DNA of 10,801 nt, from assembly GCA_046727175.1 (NCBI GenBank), contig JBKPCD010000051.1, positions 1 to 10,801 of the forward strand, written 5' to 3'. Below, piece by piece: positions 1 through 6,900 of this stretch (positions are counted from its first letter, which is position 1; the number at the start of each line of letters is the position of its first letter). Source of the stretch: JBKPCD01 sp046727175. Lineage in GTDB: Bacteria; Acidobacteriota; Vicinamibacteria; Vicinamibacterales; 2-12-FULL-66-21. The notes beneath the pieces are model-generated. The model searched no databases. It was given only the letters and a program-made list of their open reading frames with translations, and was not told where the DNA came from. Position numbers and translations under genes: made by a program.

Positions 1-1641
1 GTCAAAGAGGAGCTGCTCGGCAACACTCGACTCGAATTGCTGGTGCTGATGGCCGCTGCCGTCTCGGTCCTCCTGATCGCCTGTGCGAATCTTGCGAGCC
101 TCTTGCTTTCACGCGCTGCGGGGCGGCGGGGTGAGCTCGCGGTCCGCGCGGCGCTCGGCGCCACGCGGGGACGGCTGATACGACAACTCGTCATCGAAGG
201 GCTGCTGCTGTCCATCGCGGGTGCTGCCGCCAGTCTCGCGGTGGTACCCATTGGTCGAAATCTTCTGGCGAGCCTGATGCCCATAGGGATTATCACCACG
301 GCGCCGTCGGCGCTCGACATCAAGCTATTGACGTTCACCTTCGCAGTGGCAATCGCAACCGGCCTGGCGTTCAGCGTCGCGCCGGCCCTCCAGGCTGCCG
401 GCACGTCGCTTCAGGAGGCGCTGCAGCAGCAGGCGCGCTCCGCAGTTGGAGCGGGCAGCCGCCTGACGAGAGACGCGCTCGTCGTCCTGCAGATTGCCAC
501 CGCGGTCGTGTTGCTCGTAGCCACGGGCTTGATGATCCGCACACTCGTCAACCTTCGCGCGATTGATGTCGGCTTCAACTCGGATCGGCTATTGACGATG
601 AGGACCACCCTGCCGCGGCCGAAGTACGCCGATCCGCAGAAACGATATGCGTTCTACGATCGCGTCGTCCGCGGCGTGAAAGCGCTGCCCGGCGTGGAGC
701 GTGCCGCTTACGTCTCCACGCTGCCGTTTCTCAGCCAGGGCAACACCTCGTGGTTCCAGGTGGAAGGCCAGGCGATCATGCCGGATCGCGTCAACGACGC
801 GTTGTATCGCATTGCCACGACCGATTACCTCGCCGCGCTGGGCGTCCGGCTCCTCGAGGGACGCTTGATCGACGAGCGGGATGGCCCGGGATCCCCGCGG
901 GTGGCGGTCATCAACGAGACACTCGCGCGCGAGTTCTTTCCGAACGAGTCTCCCGTTGGACATCGAATCAAATTCAGCGACCCCGTGAACCCCTTCCACA
1001 CGATCGTTGGCGTCGTCCGCGATGTACGCGAGCGCGGCTATCAGGCGTCGTTGAAATCCGGCGTGTATCTTTCGATCGCACAGACACCCGAGTCGTGGGC
1101 GCCGCCGGAGTATCTCGTGATTCGGGCGCATGGGCGCGCGGCAGATCTCGCGCAATCGGTACGGCGGGTCATCGCGGGCGTCGATCCGGCGCAGCCTGTT
1201 TCGTCCGTCCGGGCGATGAGCGAGATCCTCGAAGTGGAGGTCGCGGATCGCCACCAGCAGATGGTCGTGCTCGGCGCCTTCGGAACGCTGGCACTCGTCC
1301 TCGCGTCGCTGGGTCTTTATGGTCTGCTCGCGTACGCGGTCGCGCAACGCAGCCGTGAGATCGGCCTGCGCATGGCGCTTGGCGCCACGCCACGCGCTGT
1401 CGTGACGATGATCGCCGCGCGCGGTCTGTCGCTCTCGCTGATTGGGCTGCTCCTCGGCGTCGGCGCCGGTTGGGCCACCAGCCGCGTCATGCGCACCGTG
1501 CTTTTCGGGGTGCGGCCGGACGATCTTGCGACATTCGTTGGCGTCGTGCTGCTATTCGGCAGTGTCGCACTCGCTGCGTGCGCTGTGCCGGCGATTCGCG
1601 CGTCCAGAGTGGATCCGATCCTCGCGCTCAGGCAGGAGTAG
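1..1641 (+). CDS. ADOP/MacB-type ABC transporter permease, 5' end missing
   Basis: This is a membrane permease subunit of the MacB/FtsX superfamily, probably an acidobacterial duplicated orphan permease (ADOP), which acts with an ATPase encoded elsewhere. The frame is open from base 1, so the start lies outside the window; 546 residues are visible. In order they show the end of a first FtsX domain (residues about 11-100, with the SRAAGRRGELAVRAALGATR motif), a TM segment near 122, a TM anchor starting the second half (about 156-185), a periplasmic MacB-PCD-like region (about 190-420), and a final FtsX domain with three TM segments and the motif RSREIGLRMALGATPRAVV. It ends in the typical ASRVDPILALRQE tail. 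The two-fold repeat of the FtsX motif supports ADOP over a single-copy MacB. No ATPase gene is in view. The transported substrate cannot be deduced; family members are linked to macrolide, peptide or lipid export. Confidence 0.93.
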   Translation, partial: VKEELLGNTRLELLVLMAAAVSVLLIACANLASLLLSRAAGRRGELAVRAALGATRGRLIRQLVIEGLLLSIAGAAASLAVVPIGRNLLASLMPIGIITTAPSALDIKLLTFTFAVAIATGLAFSVAPALQAAGTSLQEALQQQARSAVGAGSRLTRDALVVLQIATAVVLLVATGLMIRTLVNLRAIDVGFNSDRLLTMRTTLPRPKYADPQKRYAFYDRVVRGVKALPGVERAAYVSTLPFLSQGNTSWFQVEGQAIMPDRVNDALYRIATTDYLAALGVRLLEGRLIDERDGPGSPRVAVINETLAREFFPNESPVGHRIKFSDPVNPFHTIVGVVRDVRERGYQASLKSGVYLSIAQTPESWAPPEYLVIRAHGRAADLAQSVRRVIAGVDPAQPVSSVRAMSEILEVEVADRHQQMVVLGAFGTLALVLASLGLYGLLAYAVAQRSREIGLRMALGATPRAVVTMIAARGLSLSLIGLLLGVGAGWATSRVMRTVLFGVRPDDLATFVGVVLLFGSVALAACAVPAIRASRVDPILALRQE

Positions 1642-1644
1642 TCA

Positions 1645-1708
1645 GGCTTTAGGCTCAAGGCTTTAGGCTCAAGGCGCGCCTAAAACCCGAAGCCTTGAGC
1701 CAAAAGCC
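1645..1708. repeat. 64-nt palindrome made of inverted heptamer arrays; possible bidirectional terminator
   Basis: Four 7-nt units on the plus strand (1645-1672, alternating GGCTTTA and GGCTCAA) face four similar units on the minus strand (1708-1681, variants GGCTTTT, GGCTCAA, GGCTTCG, GGTTTTA). They meet at the 8-bp palindrome GGCGCGCC (1673-1680). By hand count, 26 of 32 opposed positions can pair. The best continuous alternative hairpin is 1659-1675 with 1692-1708, 17 bp with one mismatch. The element starts 3 nt after the permease stop and ends 2 nt before the convergent stop codon, so it fills the gap almost exactly. It lacks a U tract, so any terminator role is an inference. Confidence 0.8.
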
Positions 1709-1710
1709 AT

Positions 1711-1947
1711 TTAGTGCAGCGTCACGTCCCCTTTGAAAACCACGAACACCAGCGCGATATCGAGGATGGCGACGAATGGCGTGAAGAACAGTTCACCGTA
1801 GGAGACGTAAGGAAGGCCCTGCCAGCCAGCGACCCACAGGGCGACGAACGTCACGCGTCCTTTCACGCCAAGGTCGTCCCAGCCGACGATCACAAGGACG
1901 ACGAACGCGATCTGCGCGATCCATCCGGCGACCCCGGCTGAACCCAC
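1711..1947 (-). CDS. Small three-helix membrane protein
   Basis: A 78-residue hydrophobic protein of unknown function. Three likely TM segments lie at about residues 8-23 (WIAQIAFVVLVIVGW), 30-45 (RVTFVALWVAGWQGL) and 53-71 (LFFTPFVAILDIALVFVVF). I chose a GTG start at 1947, one base after the TAG stop of the upstream gene, with a GAGG-like ribosome site inside the end of that gene. A longer reading from an ATG at 2001 would add 18 strongly basic residues and overlap the upstream gene by about 50 nt; I consider this less likely. The tight junction implies translational coupling with the WapI-like gene. It ends at TAA beside the heptamer palindrome. I do not recognise a named family. Confidence 0.72.
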   Translation of the reverse strand: MGSAGVAGWIAQIAFVVLVIVGWDDLGVKGRVTFVALWVAGWQGLPYVSYGELFFTPFVAILDIALVFVVFKGDVTLH

Positions 1948-1948
1948 G

Positions 1949-2410
1949 CTATGCCTCTTCGATCTTCTCGATTTCTGCCGTTCCCGCCACCGGATACGCA
2001 ATCAGGAGATTCTCCAGCGCTTCGATGATTGACGAGAGATACGCTCGATCGATCTCGAAGGCGAACTGCAGACGGTTGCCCTCGTCGATCGCTTCGCCGC
2101 TCACTCGCAAGCGTCCTTGATCATCACCCGTCAGCGAAATCGCGACTTGCCCCTCCATTGTCGTGAAGCTGGCGCCGCCGTCGGGCGCCTGCGCCAGCGC
2201 CTGCGCCTCCTCGAGGAAGCTACGGAATTCTTCGGACCGGAGATCCGCGCGAAAGCTTCCGTTGAAGCCCCCAACCGTCAACGCAACTTCGCAATCGATC
2301 CAGTCCCCGTCGCGGACCTCGAAGAGATCGGGTTGGCTCCTGGACAGCGCTCGAATGAGCACGTACTGTCCACCAGTGTCGCCAATCAGGATTTCCGGAC
2401 TCGAAGCCAC
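1949..2410 (-). CDS. WapI immunity-family-like protein
   Basis: A 153-residue acidic, soluble protein. Residues about 35-135 fit the pattern of the WapI immunity-type domain: an EVALTVGGFNGSFRADL strand (about 41-57), a helix with FRSFLEEAQAL, an EGQVAISLTGDDQGRLRVSGEA strand pair, and NRLQFAFEIDRAYLSSIIEALENLL. The family is named for the immunity protein of the contact-dependent toxin WapA, but many members stand alone with no toxin, as here. I chose the GTG at 2410 because GGAGA sits about 5 nt upstream. A GTG at 2434 is possible. The frame continues upstream to 2644 but would overlap the DUF2007 gene with arginine-rich, non-protein-like sequence. It lies between the DUF2007 gene (103-nt gap) and the membrane protein. 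The family match is from memory of its pattern, so it is moderate. Confidence 0.68.
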   Translation of the reverse strand: MASSPEILIGDTGGQYVLIRALSRSQPDLFEVRDGDWIDCEVALTVGGFNGSFRADLRSEEFRSFLEEAQALAQAPDGGASFTTMEGQVAISLTGDDQGRLRVSGEAIDEGNRLQFAFEIDRAYLSSIIEALENLLIAYPVAGTAEIEKIEEA

Positions 2411-2513
2411 CTGTCTCTCCAGTTTCAGTTGCACCGAAGCGCGACGAGCGGATCGACGCGCGGCATGCCGGCCTGCAAGGGCGCTTGTGACGAGAACGAC
2501 GCACGCGTATCGC

Positions 2514-2783
2514 TCAGCCCTCGGAATCCTGCGCGTCGAATTCCTCGTGAAGGCGGAATTGCCCCGTATCCGCCGCGGCGAGCAGCGAACGCGCGCGGTC
2601 GAAGTCATCTTCGGCAACCAGGATCTCGACCCTGCCGAGCCCATCGAGTGTCAGACCATGCGTATTTCGCAGCGCTTCGCCACGCACAACCGTCGCGATG
2701 CCGGTCGCTTCCAGAAACGCGCGGACCTGCTGCCCTTCCATCTCGCCGTTGGCCACGAACACGCACTGGAGCGGCCGACTCAT
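2514..2783 (-). CDS. DUF2007 family protein (putative signal-transducing protein)
   Basis: An 89-residue protein with the DUF2007 layout: a first strand CVFVANGEMEGQQVRAFLEATGI (about residues 7-29), VVRGEAL, then a GRVEILVAEDDFDRARSLLAA end. The family is a small ferredoxin-like, GlnB-resembling fold with no proven biochemical role. The ATG at 2783 starts the conserved part directly and has GAGGG about 9 nt upstream; the in-frame ATG at 2834 would add 17 arginine/asparagine-rich residues that look like translated leader. It is the first gene of the minus-strand group leading to the WapI-like and membrane proteins. It is divergent from the ASCH-like gene, with 80 nt between starts where both promoters must lie. 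Confidence 0.85.
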   Translation of the reverse strand: MSRPLQCVFVANGEMEGQQVRAFLEATGIATVVRGEALRNTHGLTLDGLGRVEILVAEDDFDRARSLLAAADTGQFRLHEEFDAQDSEG

Positions 2784-2863
2784 TGCTGCGTCCCTCGCAT
2801 TAAGATTACTCCGATCGGTGCGCGGCCGCCGCATCGACGCAATTCTCGAACGAAGCCTCCCAT

Positions 2864-3193
2864 ATGATGTTCACCAAGCGCCTTCGCGAGGGGATCCGGC
2901 GCGGAAGGGTCAAGTGCAGCGTCCGCATCTGGACGCGTCCCCACGTCAAGGTCGGTGGTCGTTACCAGATGGACGACGGCCACATCGTCGTCGATTCGAT
3001 TACGCCGATTACCGTCAGCGACGTCACCTACGATCTGGCGCGTGAATCGGGCTTCGAGAGCGTCGATGATCTCTTGCGAATCGCGACACACGGCCGCGGC
3101 GAGAACGTGTACTTGATTCGGTTCCATTACCTGCCCCCGGGCGGGTGGGACACGCCACCGTGGAAATATCCTCAGCGAACGGGATCCTCATAA
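2864..3193 (+). CDS. ASCH-like (PUA-fold) small protein
   Basis: A 109-residue protein resembling the ASCH domain, a PUA-like fold proposed to bind RNA or modified nucleosides. The features are an N-terminal KRLREGIRRGRVKCSVRIW segment (residues 5-23), a strand-turn VGGRYQMDDGHIVVDSITPI (30-49), a helix of the form YDLARESGFESVDDLLRIA (56-74), and a closing strand YLIRFHYL (83-90). The canonical ASCH signature GxKxxExR appears only in degenerate form (G14, K17, R21, no Glu). The tail is rich in Pro and Trp. Two adjacent ATGs (2864, 2867) can start it; no good Shine-Dalgarno is visible, so it could be leaderless or weakly translated. It is divergent from the DUF2007 gene. The function is not established. 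Confidence 0.72.
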   Translation: MMFTKRLREGIRRGRVKCSVRIWTRPHVKVGGRYQMDDGHIVVDSITPITVSDVTYDLARESGFESVDDLLRIATHGRGENVYLIRFHYLPPGGWDTPPWKYPQRTGSS

Positions 3194-3256
3194 AGCCCCC
3201 AGGAGTCGCTGCAGGTTCTCGGGGTTGAAGAAGGACGCCGGATCGATCATGCCCAT
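3188..3256 (-). pseudogene. Possible C-terminal remnant of a lost gene
   Basis: A 22-codon minus-strand frame ends in TGA and reads protein-like, including IDPASFFNPENLQRLL. A TAG lies three codons upstream of its first ATG and no ribosome site is visible. It overlaps the last 6 nt of the ASCH-like gene in antisense. The composition (Asp-Pro, Phe-Phe, Asn-Pro-Glu-Asn) looks like the tail of a real protein rather than random high-GC translation. I do not recognise the family, so this is speculative. Confidence 0.3.
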
Positions 3257-3341
3257 GCGGGTCTATGTTACGGACACAATCGGAGAATTGAGTCACAATC
3301 GAAAAGGAACGACCACCCGATAGATCCATCAGGAGAAACAC

Positions 3342-4235
3342 ATGGCAGCCAGTGAAGTCGTCGGCTCTGTAGCCCGGCTGTGGAGGTTCCCGGTGAAGTC
3401 CATGCAGGGCGAAACGATCCAAGAGGTCGAGGTGACTGAGCGAGGAGTCCTGGGGGACCGTGCATATGCGCTCGTCGAGAAAGACACGGGCAAGGTTGTG
3501 AGCGCGAAGAGCGTGAGGCTGTTTCCCGACCTGTTCGACTGCAAAGCCACGTTCGTCGACGCACCACGCGGGAACGGACATATGCCAGCGGTGCAGATTA
3601 CGTTGCCGGACGGGAGATCTGTGCGCAGCGACTCCGACGATGTCGACCGCGTCTTGTCGACGTATTTCAAACGGAGCGTCAGCCTGGAGCAAACCGCTCC
3701 AGATGACTTCACGATTGACCAGTATCACCCCGATGTCGAGGGGGCAGATCCTGCCGGCCACCGGGACAAGTTCGTCGCTCAACCGCTCGGCTCGGCGCTG
3801 TTCGCTGCGCTTGGACTGGAGTCCCCCGTCCCGGTCGGATCCTTTTTCGACGTGTTTCCGATGTCGCTCCTCACGACGTCGACGCTCGCGCGACTGAATG
3901 AGCTGCAGCCCAGGAGCAGATTCGACGAACGACGATTTCGCATGAACGTCATCGTCGACTCCGAGGGAGCTGGTTTCGTCGAGAACGATTGGGTGGGTCA
4001 TGAACTCTCGGTCGGTGATGCCACGCGGCTGAGGGTGGCGCTGCCCGATCCCCGCTGCGTGATGACGACCCTGGCTCAGGGCGACATCCCCAAGGACACC
4101 GATGTTCTCCGTGCGCTCGTCCGTCACAACAAACTACAGGTCGGCAACCTGGGGCAATTCCCTTGTGCCGGCACGTACGCCGTCGTCGTGGCGCCGGGAA
4201 CAATGCGGACTGGTGACCTCGTCGCGCTCAATTGA
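3342..4235 (+). CDS. MOSC domain-containing protein
   Basis: A 297-residue protein with an N-terminal MOSC beta-barrel domain (about residues 8-110: ARLWRFPVKSMQGE, VTERGVLGDRAYALVEKDTG) and a C-terminal MOSC domain (about 150-296). The C-terminal part carries RFDERRFRMNVIVD (193-206), the LPDPRCVMTTL segment with the conserved Cys239, and a closing VAPGTMRTGDLVAL. The family includes molybdenum cofactor sulfurase C-termini, the mitochondrial amidoxime-reducing component and YcbX, where the conserved Cys handles the cofactor or persulfide. It is probably a cytosolic molybdenum-dependent reductase or sulfur-carrier protein acting on N-hydroxylated compounds; the exact substrate is unknown. The ATG at 3342 has AGGAGA about 7 nt upstream. 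It stands alone on the plus strand and is convergent with the propeller gene. Confidence 0.93.
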   Translation: MAASEVVGSVARLWRFPVKSMQGETIQEVEVTERGVLGDRAYALVEKDTGKVVSAKSVRLFPDLFDCKATFVDAPRGNGHMPAVQITLPDGRSVRSDSDDVDRVLSTYFKRSVSLEQTAPDDFTIDQYHPDVEGADPAGHRDKFVAQPLGSALFAALGLESPVPVGSFFDVFPMSLLTTSTLARLNELQPRSRFDERRFRMNVIVDSEGAGFVENDWVGHELSVGDATRLRVALPDPRCVMTTLAQGDIPKDTDVLRALVRHNKLQVGNLGQFPCAGTYAVVVAPGTMRTGDLVALN

Positions 4236-4341
4236 GCCTTGCGCGTCACGGACGCTCGATGGTTCTTCCGGCCGATACTGGTGGCCGTACTGAGGTGGCC
4301 AACTGTTCGGTGAAGAGCGTCGTTGCTGCTCGGTCGTCGTG

Positions 4342-5301
4342 TTACTTCGGAAGTCGCACGACGTAGTCGGGCGTGGGATTCGCAAAACCGGCAGTCACCG
4401 CGTACAGCGAATCTCCGAACTCGGCGATCGTCGTGGGCACCTTCGTCTGCGGGTTCGATGTGAACGGCTCTGTGATGAACCGAACGATGGAGCCCGAAGC
4501 CAGGTCTGGCGACAGCTCGATGACCGCGACACGGTTCAACTGGTTCTGGACGACATACAACGTCTTGCCGTCGAGCCAGAGGCCGTCGCCGTTGCACACG
4601 GTGTCGCCACCGAGGTCAATCGGCGTGACGGAAAGCGTTCCGGCGTCGACCATATATAGTCGCCCTTCGCTCGAATGGACCACTATGAGATGCTTCCCGT
4701 TCGGATCAGCGGCGATTCCGTTCGTCCTCGTTCCACCACCGCAGGTCGTCGCGTTCATCACGAGCGGAATGGAGGTAAACACGTCAGCGGGTACACTCCT
4801 GCGGCCCAGTTCGATTCGATACAACAACGCACGCACCGAATCGGTGAAGTACGCCGCCTCTCGCGTCACAACCACGTCGTTGATGAACGTGCCCGTCGTC
4901 TGAAACTGATAAAAGGCAACCTGCGTTCCCGAGGCGACATCGTAAACGGTGCCCCGGCCGCTCCCGCCGCCAGATACGAACAACAAGTTGCTGCGCGGGT
5001 CGAACTTCATGCCGGTGGCTTGTCTGCCCGTGGGCGCGACGAGTTGCGTCAGTTCCCCGGTGCGGAGGTCCCCCATCAGAATCTGGCCAAGCGTTCCCGC
5101 TGCGAGCGATCCGACGAAGAACGTGTGCCCGTTGCCCACCGCGATACCTTCCGGCCCGAAGCCCGCTGGGAGCTGGATCAATGCCGGGAACGTGTCGACA
5201 CCCTGCGCGTACACGTCGGACGAATCGAACAGACGGTGTCTACCGTCGTTCAGGAGCGAAACCAGTAGAACGACTGCCACTGCCACCGTACGTCTCGTCA
5301 T
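4342..5301 (-). CDS. Exported SMP-30/gluconolactonase-like beta-propeller protein
   Basis: A 319-residue protein with an N-terminal signal peptide (residues 1 to about 32, ending in VYAQ) and a six-bladed propeller of the SMP-30/LRE/NHL type. Residues placed as in the SMP-30 metal site are visible: Glu51 (PEGIAV), Asn141 (FINDVVV), Asn194 (RTNGIAAD) and Asp239/Asp244 (GDGLWLDG). Family members hydrolyse lactones or phosphotriesters; others are structural propellers, and some close homologues have been labelled superoxide dismutase, which I do not support. I chose the ATG at 5301, which has a strong GGAGG-type site just upstream; an in-frame ATG at 5349 would bury the signal peptide. The VOC protein gene lies 129 nt upstream on the same strand. 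It converges on the MOSC gene. Confidence 0.82.
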   Translation of the reverse strand: MTRRTVAVAVVLLVSLLNDGRHRLFDSSDVYAQGVDTFPALIQLPAGFGPEGIAVGNGHTFFVGSLAAGTLGQILMGDLRTGELTQLVAPTGRQATGMKFDPRSNLLFVSGGGSGRGTVYDVASGTQVAFYQFQTTGTFINDVVVTREAAYFTDSVRALLYRIELGRRSVPADVFTSIPLVMNATTCGGGTRTNGIAADPNGKHLIVVHSSEGRLYMVDAGTLSVTPIDLGGDTVCNGDGLWLDGKTLYVVQNQLNRVAVIELSPDLASGSIVRFITEPFTSNPQTKVPTTIAEFGDSLYAVTAGFANPTPDYVVRLPK

Positions 5302-5430
5302 CGTCCCCCCTCCTCCGGATACCCGTCTCAGCAATGACTTGAACGGCAAATCGCCCTCAGCTTAGTCCGCTGCGGGAAAGAGTGCGATGCTGGGGCCGAG
5401 TTCCCGGTAATCGTTGGGTCGGTTTGCCCC

Positions 5431-6288
5431 TCACCGAACGGTAAAGGGTTCCATCAACTCGACACGCGTCCCGTCGGAGTCGTAGAGGTTGAGCTGATAG
5501 CGACCGTTGATGCCGATCTGCGGCGGCGACGGCATCGGACGCTGCAAGCGCACGCTGCGCCGCGCCACTTCTTCCCACGCAACCTGCATGTCGGGGACGC
5601 GCAAGCACAAATGATGGAGCACGCCACGCTCTCGCCGGTCGGGCGACGATGACGCCAACATGTATTCGAGATAATCGGTGCCATCCGGCACGCGCATGTT
5701 GATCCAGCGCGTCACGCCGTCCGCGCGCCCGCCACGCCAGATCTCGATGAACCCGAGCACGTCTCGATAGAACGTCTGCGCGCGCTCCTCGTCGCGAACG
5801 ATTGCTCCGGCGTGCAGAAGCCGATCGGAAAGAGAGCGCATGTGCGGCACTGCGCCAGCATCGGGCGGCCACTTCACCTGGACGAATTCAATCGTGTGGC
5901 CATCGGGATCCGTGACGCGGATAGCCGATTCCTCACATCGTTGGGGCGACTGAAGGATCGTGATGTTGCGCGACGTCAGGTACGCCGTAAGCGCCGCGAT
6001 GTCCGGTGTCGCGACTGCGATGTGCGACAGGCGTTCGTCCTCGCCTGATCGCAGCCCTGGTTCGAGAACGACAGCCTGGTTCGGGCCGATGCCGTACTCG
6101 ATGCGACCAGCACGCGCTCGACGCTCGTTCAGACCGAGCATGTCGGCGTAGAACTCGCGTGCTGCCGCGGGATCGCTCACGCGGAACGCGACGTGATTGA
6201 TTCCAGTGATCCGAGGCCTTGGAGGCGCTTGTTGAAAGGACCCGACCAACCCGGCTGCGAGGCTGATGACGACGACCGATCGAAGCAT
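5431..6288 (-). CDS. Exported two-domain VOC (glyoxalase/dioxygenase superfamily) protein
   Basis: A 285-residue protein with a short hydrophobic leader (MLRSVVVISLAAGLVGSF), then two vicinal-oxygen-chelate domains. The first (about residues 28-140) shows INHVAFRVSD, AREFYADMLGL, LSHIAVATPD and HTIEFVQVK, giving candidate metal ligands His32, His89 and Glu134. The second (about 155-282) shows LLHAGAIVRDEERAQTFYRDVLGF, HHLCLRVPD and RVELMEP, giving His159, His225 or His226, and Glu278. The intact His-His-Glu set in both halves suggests a metal enzyme such as a lyase or ring-cleaving dioxygenase, but the substrate cannot be read. Position 6288 is the start that gives the leader; its ribosome site is weak. 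It lies 14 nt downstream of the 4-TM membrane protein gene, so both are probably one operon. Confidence 0.88.
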   Translation of the reverse strand: MLRSVVVISLAAGLVGSFQQAPPRPRITGINHVAFRVSDPAAAREFYADMLGLNERRARAGRIEYGIGPNQAVVLEPGLRSGEDERLSHIAVATPDIAALTAYLTSRNITILQSPQRCEESAIRVTDPDGHTIEFVQVKWPPDAGAVPHMRSLSDRLLHAGAIVRDEERAQTFYRDVLGFIEIWRGGRADGVTRWINMRVPDGTDYLEYMLASSSPDRRERGVLHHLCLRVPDMQVAWEEVARRSVRLQRPMPSPPQIGINGRYQLNLYDSDGTRVELMEPFTVR

Positions 6289-6302
6289 GGACGTTGGGAA
6301 TC

Positions 6303-6731
6303 TTACCCTCGATCGTCTCCTCGCAAATCTGGAACGTGCCGGCCGCGCAGGATGTCGAGCGCGCTCATGTGTTGCATGTGCGCCTTCCAATGCTCCCACT
6401 CGCGCCGATGTACCCGCGACTCGATCAGCAGACACACGGGAGCGACGAGCAGGAGGGTATACACGGGGAACGCCCATTCCATCGGCAGCAGAGGAAACGC
6501 GTGTCCGCTGACGGCAGAGGCCGCGATCAGCACCGCCGCAACCACACCGAGCGACATCGCCACGGTGGCAAACGGCAGCCGGGTCCGAATCCAGGTGACG
6601 CTTGCAGCGAGCGAGAGGTGCACCGCGACCGCGAGCCAGAAGACGACCGAGCCGCCGGGCTGTGGCGCTTCACGGCAGAAGATGACGAACGCCAGACCGA
6701 GTGCGAGGCTGTACGCGACGGACCCACCCAT
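6303..6731 (-). CDS. Four-helix integral membrane protein
   Basis: A 142-residue protein with four likely TM segments at about residues 4-19, 29-48, 54-76 and 86-104. They are followed by a charged, His/Arg/Trp-rich cytoplasmic-type tail (SRVHRREWEHWKAHMQHMS). The ATG at 6731 is used; the Shine-Dalgarno is poor. It lies 14 nt upstream of the VOC gene on the same strand, so they are likely co-transcribed. I do not recognise a named family. The small TM bundle with a His-rich tail may be a partner or anchor for the exported VOC protein, but that is inference from position only. Confidence 0.72.
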   Translation of the reverse strand: MGGSVAYSLALGLAFVIFCREAPQPGGSVVFWLAVAVHLSLAASVTWIRTRLPFATVAMSLGVVAAVLIAASAVSGHAFPLLPMEWAFPVYTLLLVAPVCLLIESRVHRREWEHWKAHMQHMSALDILRGRHVPDLRGDDRG

Positions 6732-6805
6732 GATGCCTGACGCGTCCGTTCAATTCCGAGGCCAAGGCGTTTTACGCCGGTTATTGGGTCCGGTGTCCTC
6801 TGGTA

Positions 6806-6855
6806 TTGCAGAAACGGCGATCTTGGCGCTGCTGGATTGTTGCAGAAACTGCGAT
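6806..6855. repeat. 16-nt direct repeat pair in an intergenic region
   Basis: TTGCAGAAACGGCGAT (6806-6821) and TTGCAGAAACTGCGAT (6840-6855) match at 15 of 16 positions with a period of 34 nt. They lie between the DUF3303 stop and the 4-TM protein start. Short complementary arms GGTCCGG (6787-6793) and CCGGACC (6859-6865) bracket the pair. It could be a paired regulator-binding site for the 4-TM/VOC operon or a decayed repeat. Confidence 0.5.
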
Positions 6856-6900
6856 GACCCGGACCTCTCATCGGCAGATAGACGGTCGGGCGGTGCTGGA

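Noticed and set aside
589..1347. A 252-codon antisense frame in the permease
   Set aside because: It is a shadow of a well-conserved permease region; it is charge-rich and low in hydrophobic periodicity.
1645..1708. The palindrome as an insertion-sequence end or attC site
   Set aside because: No transposase or integrase lies nearby, no target duplication is visible, and the internal heptamer register explains the structure better.
2411..2644. An upstream-extended start for the WapI-like protein
   Set aside because: The extension is arginine-rich, overlaps the DUF2007 gene and lacks a ribosome site; GTG 2410 has GGAGA at proper spacing.
3024..4127. A 367-codon antisense frame over the MOSC gene
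   Set aside because: It is a GC-driven shadow with no domain-like sequence. The plus strand encodes a complete MOSC protein with a ribosome site.
4269..4287. Hairpin CGGCC/GGCCG between the MOSC and propeller genes as a terminator
   Set aside because: The stem is only 5 bp with a 9-nt loop and no U tract, which is within chance for this GC content.
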